A stretch of 13,602 nucleotides of DNA from Sediminibacterium sp. (GCA_030832695.1 JAURIP010000014.1:1-13602); one strand, 5' to 3'. Numbered from the stretch's first letter, positions 1 to 8,643 are shown. The notes: generated by a model not told the origin, from the letters alone. Translations and numbers: made by a program.

Positions 1-489
1 ATGAACAATGCATACCTACTGATAGGCGGTAATTTAGGCGACCGATTGGCGAACCTAAATAACGCTATACAAAAAATTGAATTGCATTGTGGAAAAATAA
101 TTTCCAGTTCAACAATATATGAAACAGCTGCCTGGGGCTTTACTGAGCAACCCCCCTTTTTTAATCAAGCTTTACAGGTTGAAACGGCTTTATCTGCCAC
201 TGAATTAATGCAACAATTACTCAGCATTGAATTATCATTAGGAAGGGAAAGGTTGCTCCCTTTAGGACCAAGATCCATTGATTTAGATATCATCTACTTC
301 AACAATGAAATAATACAAAACGACATCGTTTCTATTCCACACCCTCGCATGGAACAACGTAATTTTGTACTCATTCCCTTAAACGAAATTGCCCCAACCT
401 TTCTTCATCCGGTCCTACATATATCCACTAGCTCCCTATTAGAGCAGTGCAGGGATGAATCGCATGTGTATAAAAAAACGACCAATTAA
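1..489 (+). CDS. folK: 6-hydroxymethyl-7,8-dihydropterin pyrophosphokinase (HPPK)
   Basis: Transfers pyrophosphate from ATP to 6-hydroxymethyl-7,8-dihydropterin in the cytoplasm, the step before dihydropteroate synthase in folate synthesis. The 162-residue protein has the usual family length. It shows the N-terminal GGNLGDR motif (residues 9-15), the ETAAWG segment (41-46), the GPRSIDLDI signature (89-97) with the paired Mg-binding aspartates D94 and D96, and the HPRM...RNFVLIPL segment (114-127). The ATG is the first base of the window. The protein begins just as family members do, so the start is probably true, but upstream sequence is missing and neither promoter nor a longer N-terminus can be judged. 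The deoxynucleoside kinase follows after 42 nt on the same strand. Confidence 0.95.
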   Translation: MNNAYLLIGGNLGDRLANLNNAIQKIELHCGKIISSSTIYETAAWGFTEQPPFFNQALQVETALSATELMQQLLSIELSLGRERLLPLGPRSIDLDIIYFNNEIIQNDIVSIPHPRMEQRNFVLIPLNEIAPTFLHPVLHISTSSLLEQCRDESHVYKKTTN

Positions 490-502
490 GCCTTCCGCTT
501 AC

Positions 503-510
503 TATATTTG
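503..510 (+). promoter_or_regulatory. Candidate -7 promoter element (TATATTTG) for the deoxynucleoside kinase
   Basis: The sequence matches the Bacteroidota -7 consensus TAnnTTTG and lies 21 nt before the ATG at 532. No clear -33 TTG is seen at the expected distance. If active, it would give the kinase and the MFS gene a promoter separate from folK. The TTG inside it (508) is an in-frame alternative start, which this reading makes unlikely. Confidence 0.45.
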
Positions 511-531
511 AACCGACGAATTAAGGAAATT

Positions 532-1164
532 ATGAACTACCATTTTATTGCAGTAGAAGGAAATATTGGGGCTGGAAAAACAACTTTATCACAATTGTTA
601 TCGCAACATTATAATGCAAAATTAATGTTGGAAGAATTTGCGGAAAATCCATTTTTGACTAAATTTTACGAAAACCCAAAGCAATACGCCTTTCCGCTTG
701 AATTGTTTTTTTTAGCAGAAAGATTCAAACAACAACAGGACTTAATTAAAAATACTGACCTATTCCAGTCAGTCACTATTTCAGATTACTTATTTACAAA
801 ATGTTTGTTGTTTGCCAAAGTAAATTTACCAGAAGAGGAATATAGATTATATCAAAAAATGTTTGATGTTTTTCAACAACAACTTGCAACCCCAGATGTT
901 TTAATTTATTTACATGCGCCAGTGAGTAAGTTGCAATCTAATATCAAAAATCGCAATCGAAAATTTGAACAATCCATACCTGACGAGTATCTATTTAAAC
1001 TGCAAGAAACCTATACCAGCTATATAAAACAGCATAATATAAAAACCATCTTTGTGGACGCCAGCCATGCTGATTTTTTATACAATGAAGCACATTTAAA
1101 ATTGATCACTGATGCACTTGAAAAGGATTTAAAAGAAGGCCCACATTTTATTAACCTGCCATAA
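532..1164 (+). CDS. Deoxynucleoside kinase (deoxyadenosine/deoxyguanosine kinase family)
   Basis: Phosphorylates deoxynucleosides to monophosphates with ATP, the salvage route to dNTPs. The 210-residue protein has a P-loop GNIGAGKT (residues 10-17), the catalytic-base region LEEFAENP (33-40), an ERF motif (63-65), SDY at 84-86 in the place of the family DR(S/Y) motif, and an arginine-rich lid RNRKFE (141-146). This order is typical of the dNK/dGK/dCK family; the base preference cannot be read from sequence alone. I chose ATG 532 because AAGGAAATT stands directly before it and the protein then begins a few residues before the first strand, as relatives do. The in-frame TTG at 508 lies inside a promoter-like box. 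The MFS gene starts 8 nt after the stop, so the two are probably cotranscribed. Confidence 0.9.
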   Translation: MNYHFIAVEGNIGAGKTTLSQLLSQHYNAKLMLEEFAENPFLTKFYENPKQYAFPLELFFLAERFKQQQDLIKNTDLFQSVTISDYLFTKCLLFAKVNLPEEEYRLYQKMFDVFQQQLATPDVLIYLHAPVSKLQSNIKNRNRKFEQSIPDEYLFKLQETYTSYIKQHNIKTIFVDASHADFLYNEAHLKLITDALEKDLKEGPHFINLP

Positions 1165-1172
1165 AGTAAACC

Positions 1173-2423
1173 ATGCAAAGCCCAGTTAAACAATTGAATG
1201 ATCCTTTGGGTGCTTTGCGCATTTCCGAGTTTAGAAACTTAATGATAGGGCGTTTTTTATTTATCATGGGCTTAAGAATGATGGGCACATTAGTAGGCTG
1301 GTGGATTTACGAATTAACCAATGCCCCTTTCGCGATTGGACTCATCGGATTAGCTGAAGTGATTCCAGCCGTTTCACTCGCTTTATATGCAGGCCATGTG
1401 ATTGACAAAAGCGAAAAAAGAAAGCTTTTATTGAAAGGCGTTATTTTATATTGGTGCTGCGCACTTATTTTACTTTTTTTATCGATGGATATCGGGGCAC
1501 TCAAATTGACTTCATTACAAATCGCCATTGGTATTTATTTTATTGTTTTTTGTACGGGTATTATTCGCTCATTTACAGGCCCCAGTTTTGGTACTATTGT
1601 CGGTGCGGTGGTGCCCAAAAATTTATTACAAAATGCCACCACCTGGAGCCAAGGCATATGGTTGAGTGCTTCCGTTTTAGGGCATGCGATTGTAGGATTT
1701 ATTATTGCAGGCTTTGGTCATACCGGTTCATTAATAGTCGTGGTTACCTTGGTGGGTATTGGGTATGGCTTTATTGCCATGATTAAATCAAAGCCGCCAC
1801 ACGCGGACGTAGTGGATCAAAAAACATTAGAAAGTGTGAAAGAAGGCCTACGTTTTGTTTTTAATTCAAAAGAAGTATTCGGCGCTTTATCACTTGATTT
1901 ATTTGCTGTTTTATTTGGGGGTGCTGTAGCCATGATCCCCGTTTTTGCAAAAGATATTTTAAAAGTAGGTCCCATTGGGTTTGGATGGCTCAATGCAGCT
2001 TCAGACATAGGGGCGATTATCATCATTTTGATTATCACAATATTCCCTGCGAATCGCGGTCAAGGAAAAAAATTATTACTTGCCGTTGCAGGCTTTGGGG
2101 TATGTATCATTGTATTCGCCTTATCAAAGATATTCTGGCTTTCCTTTGTCATGTTGTTATTGAGTGGGATTCTAGATGGCTTTAGCATGATTGTCAGAGG
2201 CACTATTGTGCAACTTAAAACACCGGACCATATGCGTGGCAGGGTGATGAGTGTAAATTCCATGTTTATTAATAGCAGCAATGAATTAGGCCAATTTGAA
2301 AGTGGGGTTGCTGCAAAAGCAATGGGCGTAATACCGTCGGTGGTATTTGGTGGTGCCATGACTTTACTTGTAGTAGGAGTCACATGGTTTAAAGCACCCG
2401 CTTTAAAGAAAATGGAATATTAA
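1173..2423 (+). CDS. MFS transporter (MFS_3 / EntS-like exporter)
   Basis: A 416-residue polytopic inner-membrane protein with roughly ten to twelve hydrophobic segments. The major facilitator signature after the second segment is present as GHVIDKSEKRKLLL (residues 74-87), equivalent to the usual GxxxDRxxRR loop. The second half carries an MRGRVMSVNSMF stretch, which in this subfamily (EntS and related proton-driven exporters) follows segment 10. Substrate is unknown; the group includes siderophore and drug exporters. It starts 8 nt after the deoxynucleoside kinase, but nothing in the sequence suggests that it transports nucleosides. It converges with the cysteine-cluster gene, leaving 37 nt with no hairpin that I can see. 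Confidence 0.85.
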   Translation: MQSPVKQLNDPLGALRISEFRNLMIGRFLFIMGLRMMGTLVGWWIYELTNAPFAIGLIGLAEVIPAVSLALYAGHVIDKSEKRKLLLKGVILYWCCALILLFLSMDIGALKLTSLQIAIGIYFIVFCTGIIRSFTGPSFGTIVGAVVPKNLLQNATTWSQGIWLSASVLGHAIVGFIIAGFGHTGSLIVVVTLVGIGYGFIAMIKSKPPHADVVDQKTLESVKEGLRFVFNSKEVFGALSLDLFAVLFGGAVAMIPVFAKDILKVGPIGFGWLNAASDIGAIIIILIITIFPANRGQGKKLLLAVAGFGVCIIVFALSKIFWLSFVMLLLSGILDGFSMIVRGTIVQLKTPDHMRGRVMSVNSMFINSSNELGQFESGVAAKAMGVIPSVVFGGAMTLLVVGVTWFKAPALKKMEY

Positions 2424-2460
2424 ATTCAAAAAAAATAGGAAGCCAATCTTGACCGCTCGC

Positions 2461-2940
2461 CTACTTACTCAATAAGTCCTTCATTACGGAGTGCACCGCA
2501 GGACAAAATTCAGCATTCTTCATAGTCACTGGAATACGCTTAAAAAAAGTATCCTCATCCGTATAAGGAAAACGTTGACAATCGGAGGGGCGATGTTCAT
2601 AAATACTACATGCATTGTCCTTTCCTAAAAACACGCATGGCTTTTGTTGCAAAACATAATCGCCTTCATTATCCATAGCCAAATAGGTATCAATAAACGC
2701 TGTCTCCTTAAGCCCTAAATACTTACTGATTCTTTTGATATCAGGCATCTTAAATCGAGGAGAATAATTCTTACAGCATCTAGCACAGTCCAAGCAATCA
2801 ATTTTTTCAAAAGCGGCCTCATGCAAATCAGGCAATTGCTTCATTATTTTGCGCTTATCTTCCTTTTTTAAAAAATATTCAAGCTTTTTTAGCAATTCTG
2901 GCGCCGGCGCCTCAAATAATTGTTCAGTAGATTTGTCCAT
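2461..2940 (-). CDS. YkgJ-family cysteine-cluster protein
   Basis: A 159-residue cytoplasmic protein. Its mark is eight cysteines: C49, C52, C55 and C56 (CLDCARCC), then C102, C111, C121 and C146. The motifs PCVFL, CSIYEHRP and CQRFPY are typical of the YkgJ/Fe-S-or-Zn cluster family (formerly UPF0153), whose biochemical role is unsettled. About 45 N-terminal residues are charged and helical and precede the cluster. I place the start at ATG 2940. An in-frame TTG at 2952 falls inside a TAnnTTTG promoter-like box, so it would not be transcribed if that box is real. The gene is divergent from gcvP and convergent with the MFS gene. Metal binding is inferred from the cysteines. Confidence 0.85.
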   Translation of the reverse strand: MDKSTEQLFEAPAPELLKKLEYFLKKEDKRKIMKQLPDLHEAAFEKIDCLDCARCCKNYSPRFKMPDIKRISKYLGLKETAFIDTYLAMDNEGDYVLQQKPCVFLGKDNACSIYEHRPSDCQRFPYTDEDTFFKRIPVTMKNAEFCPAVHSVMKDLLSK

Positions 2941-2949
2941 ATTGTAGGT

Positions 2950-2980
2950 CAAAAGTAAACCATTTATCTTTCATCCACAA
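2950..2980 (-). promoter_or_regulatory. Candidate promoter of the cysteine-cluster gene (-33 TTG, -7 TACTTTTG)
   Basis: On the minus strand, TTG (2980-2978) is followed after 20 nt by TACTTTTG (2957-2950), matching the Bacteroidota -33/-7 layout. It is the only promoter in the window where I see both elements well spaced. The -7 box ends 9 nt before ATG 2940, so the leader would be only a few bases long. Confidence 0.55.
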
Positions 2981-3028
2981 GCTTTCCCCATCAATTGAAT
3001 ACGCCCTGTTAAAAAGCAGTTTATGTAG

Positions 3029-3036
3029 TATCTTTG
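3029..3036 (+). promoter_or_regulatory. Candidate -7 promoter element (TATCTTTG) for gcvP
   Basis: A full match to the TAnnTTTG consensus, 25 nt upstream of the gcvP ATG, in the 121-nt spacer shared with the divergent cysteine-cluster gene. No good -33 element is visible. No structure resembling a glycine riboswitch is evident between it and the start codon, where the space is too small for one. Confidence 0.5.
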
Positions 3037-3061
3037 GGGCAATTTTCTAAACTACCTATTT

Positions 3062-5920
3062 ATGTTTGAATTGAACTCCAACAACGCCGAATTTATCCAA
3101 AGACACATTGGCCCTAATCATGATGATACGCAAAAAATGCTATCTGTCATTGGATTAAAATCAGTGGAAGAATTAATTAGTAAAACAGTGCCTGATAATA
3201 TCCGTTCAAAAAAAGCAATGGAAATTCCAGCCGGATTAACGGAGTTTGAGATGTTGCAAGCATTAAAAAAAACAGGCGAAAAAAATATCGTTGCCACTAA
3301 CTTTATTGGACAAGGCTATTATGGTACCATCACGCCAAGTGTGATACTTAGAAATATTTTTGAAAACCCAGGTTGGTACACCCAATACACCCCTTACCAA
3401 GCGGAAATTGCGCAAGGCCGATTAGAAAGTTTATTGAACTTTCAAACTATGATTACCGACTTAACGGGTATGTCCATTTCAAATGCTTCATTATTAGACG
3501 AAGCGACTGCAGCAGCGGAGGCAATGGCCATGATTTTTAATCATGTAAACAAAGCGGAAATAGCGACGCAACCAAAATTATTTGTTGACCAATCTATTTT
3601 CACACAAACCAAAGATGTATTAGCAACAAGAGCAAATCCAATTGGTATTGAAATAGTGGAAGGCCATTACAATGAAGTGGAAATTAACAACCAATTTTTT
3701 GGCGCAATAATACAATACCCGAATAGCAAAGGAAATATTGCCGATTACCAACAATTTATTGATCGTGTGCATGAAGCAGGCGGTTTGGTTATTTTAGTGG
3801 CTGATATTTTAGCATTAACCTTATTAAAAAGCCCGGGTGAACTAAATGCAGATGTGGCGGTAGGTAATACACAACGCTTTGGTGTTCCCATGGGATTTGG
3901 AGGACCGCATGCGGCTTATTTTGCTACTAAAGATGAATTCAAACGTGGTATGCCCGGTAGATTAATTGGAGTAAGCGTAGATGCACAAGGTAACAGAGCA
4001 CTTCGTATGGCGCTACAAACGCGCGAGCAACATATTAAAAGAGAAAAAGCAACTTCAAATATTTGTACGGCCCAAGCATTACTTGCAAACATGGCCGTTA
4101 TGTATGCAGTATATCATGGTCCACAAGGATTGAAAAAAATTGCAACTAAAATTCATGCTTTAGCACAAAACTTAGAACAACAATTACAATCCTTAGGCAT
4201 ACAACAAGCCAATGAATTTTATTTTGACACTTTACATTTACATGGATTTGATAGTAGTGCATTACTAAAGTTAGCCAACGAAAAAAATATCAATTTCAAT
4301 TATTTCAATGACGGTACTGTTAGCATTACTATTGACGAAACCATTTCCAATGCACATGTACAAGAAGTAGTTGCACTATTTGAAATATTAACTGGGAAAA
4401 AATCAACTGCTACCAATACAGCAGTGAAAAATGAAAATATTCCTTCGCAATTAGTACGCAGTTCAAGTTATTTACAACATCCTGTGTTTAATATACATCA
4501 GAGTGAAACGCAAATGATGCGTTATATCAAACAATTAGAAAATAAGGATTTGTCATTAAATACAAGCATGATTAGTTTGGGTAGTTGTACGATGAAATTA
4601 AATGCGGCTACTGAAATGATTCCAGTAAGCTGGCCAGCATTCAGTACCATGCACCCATTTGCACCTAGTCACCAAACATTAGGTTATCACGAGATGGCAA
4701 ATGAATTAAGCGCCTATTTATGCCAAACAACAGGTTTTACTGCATGTAGCTTACAACCCAATAGTGGCGCGCAAGGGGAATATGCTGGTTTATTGACGAT
4801 TCGTAGCTATCACCAACATCACCAACAAGCGCATCGTAATATTGTATTAATTCCAATCAGTGCACATGGCACCAATCCTGCTAGTGCGGTAATGGCCGGA
4901 TTTAAAGTAGTGGTAGTTGCTTGCGATACCGCTGGAGATATTGATATGAATGATTTAAAAGAGAAAGCACTATTACATAAAGATGCATTAGGTGCTTTAA
5001 TGGTGACTTATCCATCTACGCACGGGGTATTTGAAGAAACCATTATTGATATTTGTAGCTTAATACATGAATTAGGTGGATTAGTATATATGGATGGTGC
5101 CAACATGAATGCGCAAGTGGGACTTACCAGTCCAGGAAATATTGGCGCCGATGTTTGTCACTTAAATTTACATAAAACATTTGCGATTCCACATGGCGGC
5201 GGTGGACCAGGTATGGGCCCTATTTGTGTAAACGATAAATTAGCACCGTTTTTACCAGGTCACTCACAACAGGGTAATGGCGCGAACGCAGTGAGCGCAG
5301 CACCAATAGGATCAGCAAGTATTTTATTAATTAGTTACGCATACATTAAAATGTTAGGCGCCGAAGGATTAGCATTATCTACTGCCTATGCCATTTTAAA
5401 TGCGAATTATATGAAGGCAAGATTGGAAAAAAATTATACCATTTTATATGCCGGCAAAAATGGTACCTGTGCACATGAATTCATTATCGACTTACGTCCA
5501 TTTAAAGCAAGTGCTGGTATTGAAGCGGAAGATGTTGCAAAGCGTTTAATTGATTTTGGATTTCATGCACCAACAATGAGTTTCCCAGTAGCTGGTACTA
5601 TTATGATTGAACCTACAGAAAGTGAGGACAAAGCTGAATTGGATCGTTTCTGTGATGCGCTTATTGCCATTCATGAGGAAATTAAAGCGATTGAAAATGG
5701 CGAATTAGATAAAACTGATAACCCATTGAAAAATGCGCCTCATACACAAAAAGTAGTTTGTGCAGATGAATGGAATCATAAATATACTCGTCAGCAAGCA
5801 GCCTTCCCATTATATTATGTACAACAAAATAAATTTTGGCCAACAGTCGCAAGGGTTAATAATACCCATGGTGATCGAAATTTAATTTGTACTTGCGAAC
5901 CAGTTTCGGCCTATGCTTAA
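3062..5920 (+). CDS. gcvP: Glycine dehydrogenase (decarboxylating), glycine cleavage P-protein
   Basis: The PLP-dependent P-protein of the glycine cleavage system decarboxylates glycine and passes the aminomethyl group to lipoyl-GcvH, feeding C1 units into tetrahydrofolate through GcvT. The 952-residue chain is the full single-subunit form, a fusion of the two halves that are separate genes in Gram-positives. Seen: the FIQRHIGPN start (residues 11-19), [11 protein letters not shown] (505-515) opening the second half, HGTNPAS (602-608), and HLNLHK with the PLP lysine at K705 followed by a GGGGPGMGP loop. The sequence runs to a normal C-terminus without frameshift. gcvT and gcvH are not in this window, so the system is dispersed here. 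A hairpin terminator follows 43 nt after the stop. Confidence 0.98.
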   Translation: MFELNSNNAEFIQRHIGPNHDDTQKMLSVIGLKSVEELISKTVPDNIRSKKAMEIPAGLTEFEMLQALKKTGEKNIVATNFIGQGYYGTITPSVILRNIFENPGWYTQYTPYQAEIAQGRLESLLNFQTMITDLTGMSISNASLLDEATAAAEAMAMIFNHVNKAEIATQPKLFVDQSIFTQTKDVLATRANPIGIEIVEGHYNEVEINNQFFGAIIQYPNSKGNIADYQQFIDRVHEAGGLVILVADILALTLLKSPGELNADVAVGNTQRFGVPMGFGGPHAAYFATKDEFKRGMPGRLIGVSVDAQGNRALRMALQTREQHIKREKATSNICTAQALLANMAVMYAVYHGPQGLKKIATKIHALAQNLEQQLQSLGIQQANEFYFDTLHLHGFDSSALLKLANEKNINFNYFNDGTVSITIDETISNAHVQEVVALFEILTGKKSTATNTAVKNENIPSQLVRSSSYLQHPVFNIHQSETQMMRYIKQLENKDLSLNTSMISLGSCTMKLNAATEMIPVSWPAFSTMHPFAPSHQTLGYHEMANELSAYLCQTTGFTACSLQPNSGAQGEYAGLLTIRSYHQHHQQAHRNIVLIPISAHGTNPASAVMAGFKVVVVACDTAGDIDMNDLKEKALLHKDALGALMVTYPSTHGVFEETIIDICSLIHELGGLVYMDGANMNAQVGLTSPGNIGADVCHLNLHKTFAIPHGGGGPGMGPICVNDKLAPFLPGHSQQGNGANAVSAAPIGSASILLISYAYIKMLGAEGLALSTAYAILNANYMKARLEKNYTILYAGKNGTCAHEFIIDLRPFKASAGIEAEDVAKRLIDFGFHAPTMSFPVAGTIMIEPTESEDKAELDRFCDALIAIHEEIKAIENGELDKTDNPLKNAPHTQKVVCADEWNHKYTRQQAAFPLYYVQQNKFWPTVARVNNTHGDRNLICTCEPVSAYA

Positions 5921-5962
5921 TAATTAAAAAAGCAAATAAAATTCATTGATTGAATACTATAT

Positions 5963-5998
5963 TAAAGCCTTCCTCCTATTATAAAGAGGAAGGCTTTA
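5963..5998. terminator. Hairpin terminator between convergent gcvP and the HTH gene
   Basis: A perfect 13-bp stem (5963-5975 pairing with 5986-5998; arm AAAGCCTTCCTC and its complement) closes a 10-nt loop. On the plus strand it runs into TTATTTATT, which suits intrinsic termination of gcvP. It stands 5 bp before the end of the convergent minus-strand gene, so it may stop transcripts from both sides, although the minus-strand tail is AT-rich rather than a clean U run. Confidence 0.85.
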
Positions 5999-6003
5999 TT
6001 TAT

Positions 6004-6432
6004 TTAACCATTCCCTACAGCGGTAGCCGTATCTGCAATGGTGGTAGAAAGTGTATTATTGTTTAACATAAACTCGTATAAGGAAATAATTTTTTCTTTG
6101 TCTTTTAAAACAAAATGCATTTTTTCAAGGTCTTCTTCTAAAACTTTTAGCTTACCATTCTCCATGAGGTAGTTGGAACTAAATTGACCTGCTTGCCCCT
6201 GGTCGCCCACCCAGTCGGCACAAATCATTTCACCTTCTCCAATCAATACCCATAAAATATTCAAGTCGGGATAGTGCTCATGAATTTTAATTAAAATATC
6301 CGAACCCACAGAACCTAGATGCCTAAGTTGTTTTGAAAAATAACCATTGGATAATTTGATTTTCTTTTCAAAGGAATACGGATTAATGTTTCTAAATTTT
6401 AGATACATGGCAATGCGTTCAATAGGTTTCAT
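6004..6432 (-). CDS. Small helix-turn-helix (XRE/phage-repressor-like) regulator
   Basis: A 142-residue protein. Residues 1-70 resemble the short DNA-binding domain common in Bacteroidota: IERIAMYLKFRNI, then FEKKIKLSNGYFSKQL (21-36, the likely helix-turn-helix), GSDILIKI (43-50), YPDLN and WVLIGEGEMI (61-70). After a linker rich in G, Q and S, residues 92-124 (NGKLKVLEEDLEKM and on) look like a short coiled coil, a plausible dimerisation element. The tail is rich in T and A. No ligand or peptidase domain is present, so it is not a LexA/CI-type self-cleaving repressor. Target genes are unknown. Its upstream region holds a palindrome and repeated half-sites that could serve for autoregulation. 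Confidence 0.75.
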   Translation of the reverse strand: MKPIERIAMYLKFRNINPYSFEKKIKLSNGYFSKQLRHLGSVGSDILIKIHEHYPDLNILWVLIGEGEMICADWVGDQGQAGQFSSNYLMENGKLKVLEEDLEKMHFVLKDKEKIISLYEFMLNNNTLSTTIADTATAVGNG

Positions 6433-6460
6433 AAGCTTTTAGTTTAATGATGAAATGCCT

Positions 6461-6475
6461 GATAAAATTTTTATC
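6461..6475. promoter_or_regulatory. Palindrome upstream of the HTH gene (possible operator)
   Basis: A perfect 7-bp inverted repeat around one base, GATAAAA-T-TTTTATC, lies 28 nt before the start codon of the HTH regulator on the minus strand. The position suits a repressor site near the transcription start, but the sequence is AT-rich and could arise by chance. Confidence 0.3.
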
Positions 6476-6527
6476 GACTTCTTTCTTAAACCAAATTAGT
6501 ATTATAAAATATTGACACATGAATTCT

Positions 6528-6566
6528 TATGCCTCAAAAAATGAAACTAAGCATTTATGAGGCATA
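6528..6566. repeat. Long imperfect inverted repeat between the ABC-F and HTH genes
   Basis: Arms TATGCCTCA (6528-6536) and TGAGGCATA (6558-6566) pair over 9 bp. Inside them AAATG (6539-6543) pairs with CATTT (6552-6556), leaving an 8-nt loop and a small 2x1 internal bulge. It begins 31 nt after the ABC-F stop codon, read on the minus strand. No U-rich run follows, so it is an imperfect terminator candidate. It could instead be an operator or processing hairpin for the downstream HTH gene, which starts 95 nt further on. Confidence 0.45.
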
Positions 6567-6597
6567 CGCCTTTTCAGAAAATAAATTGAAGAATCGC

Positions 6598-8523
6598 TTA
6601 TGCCTGTTGCTTTTCAGAGAGCTCAAGCCACCTTAATTCCGCAGCTTCTAATTCAATGTTTAATGTACCCAATTGCTCACTTAATTTAATGATTTCATTA
6701 TAATCAAGGCTGGGTTCATTTAATTTATTAGTGAGTACCTGTTTTTTGCTTTCTAATTCAGGCATCGTCTTGTTAAGTGTGTCCAACTCATGCTTTTCCT
6801 TAAAAGTCATTTTTTCAGTTGCTTTTTTATTGACCACCGTTGAAGTGGGTGTTCCGTTTTCTGGCGCCACTTTTTTTGTCTCAAATTCCTTAGCCGACGT
6901 GATATCTGAGCTAAGAGAATCCAGGCTTTGCTTTGACTTTTCAAGGATACGGTATTGCGTATAATTTCCAGGATAATCCCTAATTACGCCATCTCCTTCA
7001 AATATAAATAAGTGATCCACTAATTTATCCATAAAATAACGATCATGCGATACCAGTAATACACAACCTGCAAAATCAATTAAAAATTGCTCAAGTACTG
7101 CAAGAGTAGGTAAATCTAAATCGTTGGTAGGCTCATCTAAAATTAAAAAGTTAGGATTCTTAAAAAGTATGGTCAATAACTGCAACCTCTTTTTTTCACC
7201 GCCGCTTAAAGCACTTAAATAAGTATATTGTTTGTCCGGAGTAAATAAAAATAGTTCTAAAAATTGTGCTGCATTTAAGGATCCGCCACTCGCCAATGGA
7301 AAATTTTCTGCAAATGTTTTTAAATATTCAATCACCCGCATGTCTTTTTTATACACCAACCCTTCCTGGGAAAAGTGACCAAAAACAATCGTATCTCCCA
7401 CATTAATTTTACCACTATCTGGTTCTGTTATGCCTTGTAATATTTGTAAAAAAGTAGATTTCCCCACCCCATTTTTCCCCACCACCCCAATACGCTCCCC
7501 TTTACTAAACGTATAATCAAAGCCTTTTAATACGATTAATTCACCATAAGATTTATACACCTTCTTTGCTTCAATAATCTTACCACCCAAACGGGTCATC
7601 TTCATGTCCAACTGCAAATTGGAGTCGTCAATTTTTTGTTTGGCCCTGGCCTCAACTTCATAAAAATTATCCTGTCTGCTTTTACTTTTCGTGGTTCTTG
7701 CTTTGGGTTGTTTGCGCATCCATTCCAATTCCTTTCGGAAAGTGTTTTTTGCTTTATCAATACTAGCCAATTCAGATTCAATTCGTGCTGCTTTTTTTTC
7801 TAAATAATTTTCGTAATCCCCTTTGTAACTGTATAAATTTTCACGCTCCAATTCCCAAATCTCATCTGTAACCGACTCTAAAAAATAGCGATCATGCGAA
7901 ACCAGTAATAAAGTAACTTTTTCCTGCTCCAAATAATTCTCTAACCACTCAATCATGTTTAAATCCAAATGATTGGTCGGCTCATCCATTAACAATAAAA
8001 CATGCTTAGGCTCAAAACCAATTTGAATTAATGTTTTTGCCAAGGAAACACGCTTGCGCTGTCCGCCACTTAATTTTGATACTGGTTGCTCTAAATGGTG
8101 AATATTTAATTGCGTTAAAATAGTTTTTACTTTGGATTCAAAATCCCATGCATTATTTTCCTCCATCTCCATAATCGCATTAGTAATTAAATCCTCATCT
8201 TCAGTTTCCATAGCCATCTCATAATTACTTATCGCTTTCATGGTTGGATGTTCCTGATTAAATAAGTTTTGTGTGACAGTAGCTGATTCTATAAACTGTG
8301 GATCTTGTTCAAATAAAACCAAATGTACATCCTTATGAATTTTAGCCGTACCAGAATCAGGCACTTCCTTCCCCGACAAAATGCGCAAAAGCGTACTTTT
8401 CCCTACCCCATTTCGGGCAATAAGCGCAATGCGGTCACCTTCATTGATATTAAAATTAATCCCTTTAAATAGGGGCTGGATACCATAGCTTTTTGTCAAA
8501 TTTTCAACGGAAACATAATTCAT
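6598..8523 (-). CDS. uup: ABC-F family ATPase, Uup type
   Basis: A soluble twin-ATPase of the ABC-F family, which acts on ribosomes rather than in transport. The 641-residue protein has NBD1 with Walker A ARNGVGKST (residues 36-44), LSGGQ (151-155) and DEPTNHLD (180-187). A charged P-site-tRNA-interaction linker follows at about 240-315, then NBD2 with GKNGVGKST (349-357), LSGGEK (439-444) and DEPTNDLD (463-470). A lysine/threonine-rich spacer leads to a C-terminal coiled coil (about 570-640). That last domain points to Uup rather than EttA or YbiT; Uup is linked to ribosome assembly and branched-DNA tolerance in E. coli. Both catalytic glutamates are present. The start begins the NBD directly, and a promoter box lies 4 nt upstream. 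Divergent from ispH. A role in antibiotic resistance is not indicated. Confidence 0.9.
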   Translation of the reverse strand: MNYVSVENLTKSYGIQPLFKGINFNINEGDRIALIARNGVGKSTLLRILSGKEVPDSGTAKIHKDVHLVLFEQDPQFIESATVTQNLFNQEHPTMKAISNYEMAMETEDEDLITNAIMEMEENNAWDFESKVKTILTQLNIHHLEQPVSKLSGGQRKRVSLAKTLIQIGFEPKHVLLLMDEPTNHLDLNMIEWLENYLEQEKVTLLLVSHDRYFLESVTDEIWELERENLYSYKGDYENYLEKKAARIESELASIDKAKNTFRKELEWMRKQPKARTTKSKSRQDNFYEVEARAKQKIDDSNLQLDMKMTRLGGKIIEAKKVYKSYGELIVLKGFDYTFSKGERIGVVGKNGVGKSTFLQILQGITEPDSGKINVGDTIVFGHFSQEGLVYKKDMRVIEYLKTFAENFPLASGGSLNAAQFLELFLFTPDKQYTYLSALSGGEKKRLQLLTILFKNPNFLILDEPTNDLDLPTLAVLEQFLIDFAGCVLLVSHDRYFMDKLVDHLFIFEGDGVIRDYPGNYTQYRILEKSKQSLDSLSSDITSAKEFETKKVAPENGTPTSTVVNKKATEKMTFKEKHELDTLNKTMPELESKKQVLTNKLNEPSLDYNEIIKLSEQLGTLNIELEAAELRWLELSEKQQA

Positions 8524-8527
8524 GGCG

Positions 8528-8535
8528 CAAAGATA
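8528..8535 (-). promoter_or_regulatory. Candidate -7 element (TATCTTTG) abutting the ABC-F start codon
   Basis: The minus strand reads TATCTTTG, a full consensus match, with only CGCC between it and the ATG at 8523. Since transcription normally begins a few bases after this box, the mRNA would be leaderless or nearly so. No good -33 element is seen. Confidence 0.5.
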
Positions 8536-8601
8536 AGCGGGGAAAGGGAGTATGTCACTTTTTAGATAGGCTTTAGCTAAAAAATAGGGTAAAAAGAGGG
8601 G

Positions 8602-8624
8602 AACAATGTACTTTTGTCATTGTT
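8602..8624. promoter_or_regulatory. ispH -7 element (TACTTTTG) enclosed by an inverted repeat
   Basis: TACTTTTG at 8609-8616 matches TAnnTTTG and lies 27 nt before the ispH ATG. It is bracketed exactly by AACAATG (8602-8608) and CATTGTT (8618-8624), a perfect 7-bp inverted repeat with a 9-nt spacer. A dimeric regulator bound there would cover the promoter, so this is a candidate operator. No regulator is identified. Confidence 0.45.
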
Positions 8625-8643
8625 ATAGAATAAAAGTAATAAA

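Noticed and set aside
2941..3061. Glycine riboswitch upstream of gcvP
   Set aside because: Only about 25 nt separate the likely promoter from the start codon and no paired aptamer-like structure is visible in the spacer.
6598..8523. The ABC-F gene as an antibiotic-resistance determinant
   Set aside because: Its C-terminal coiled-coil domain fits the housekeeping Uup group, and nothing around it suggests resistance or transfer.
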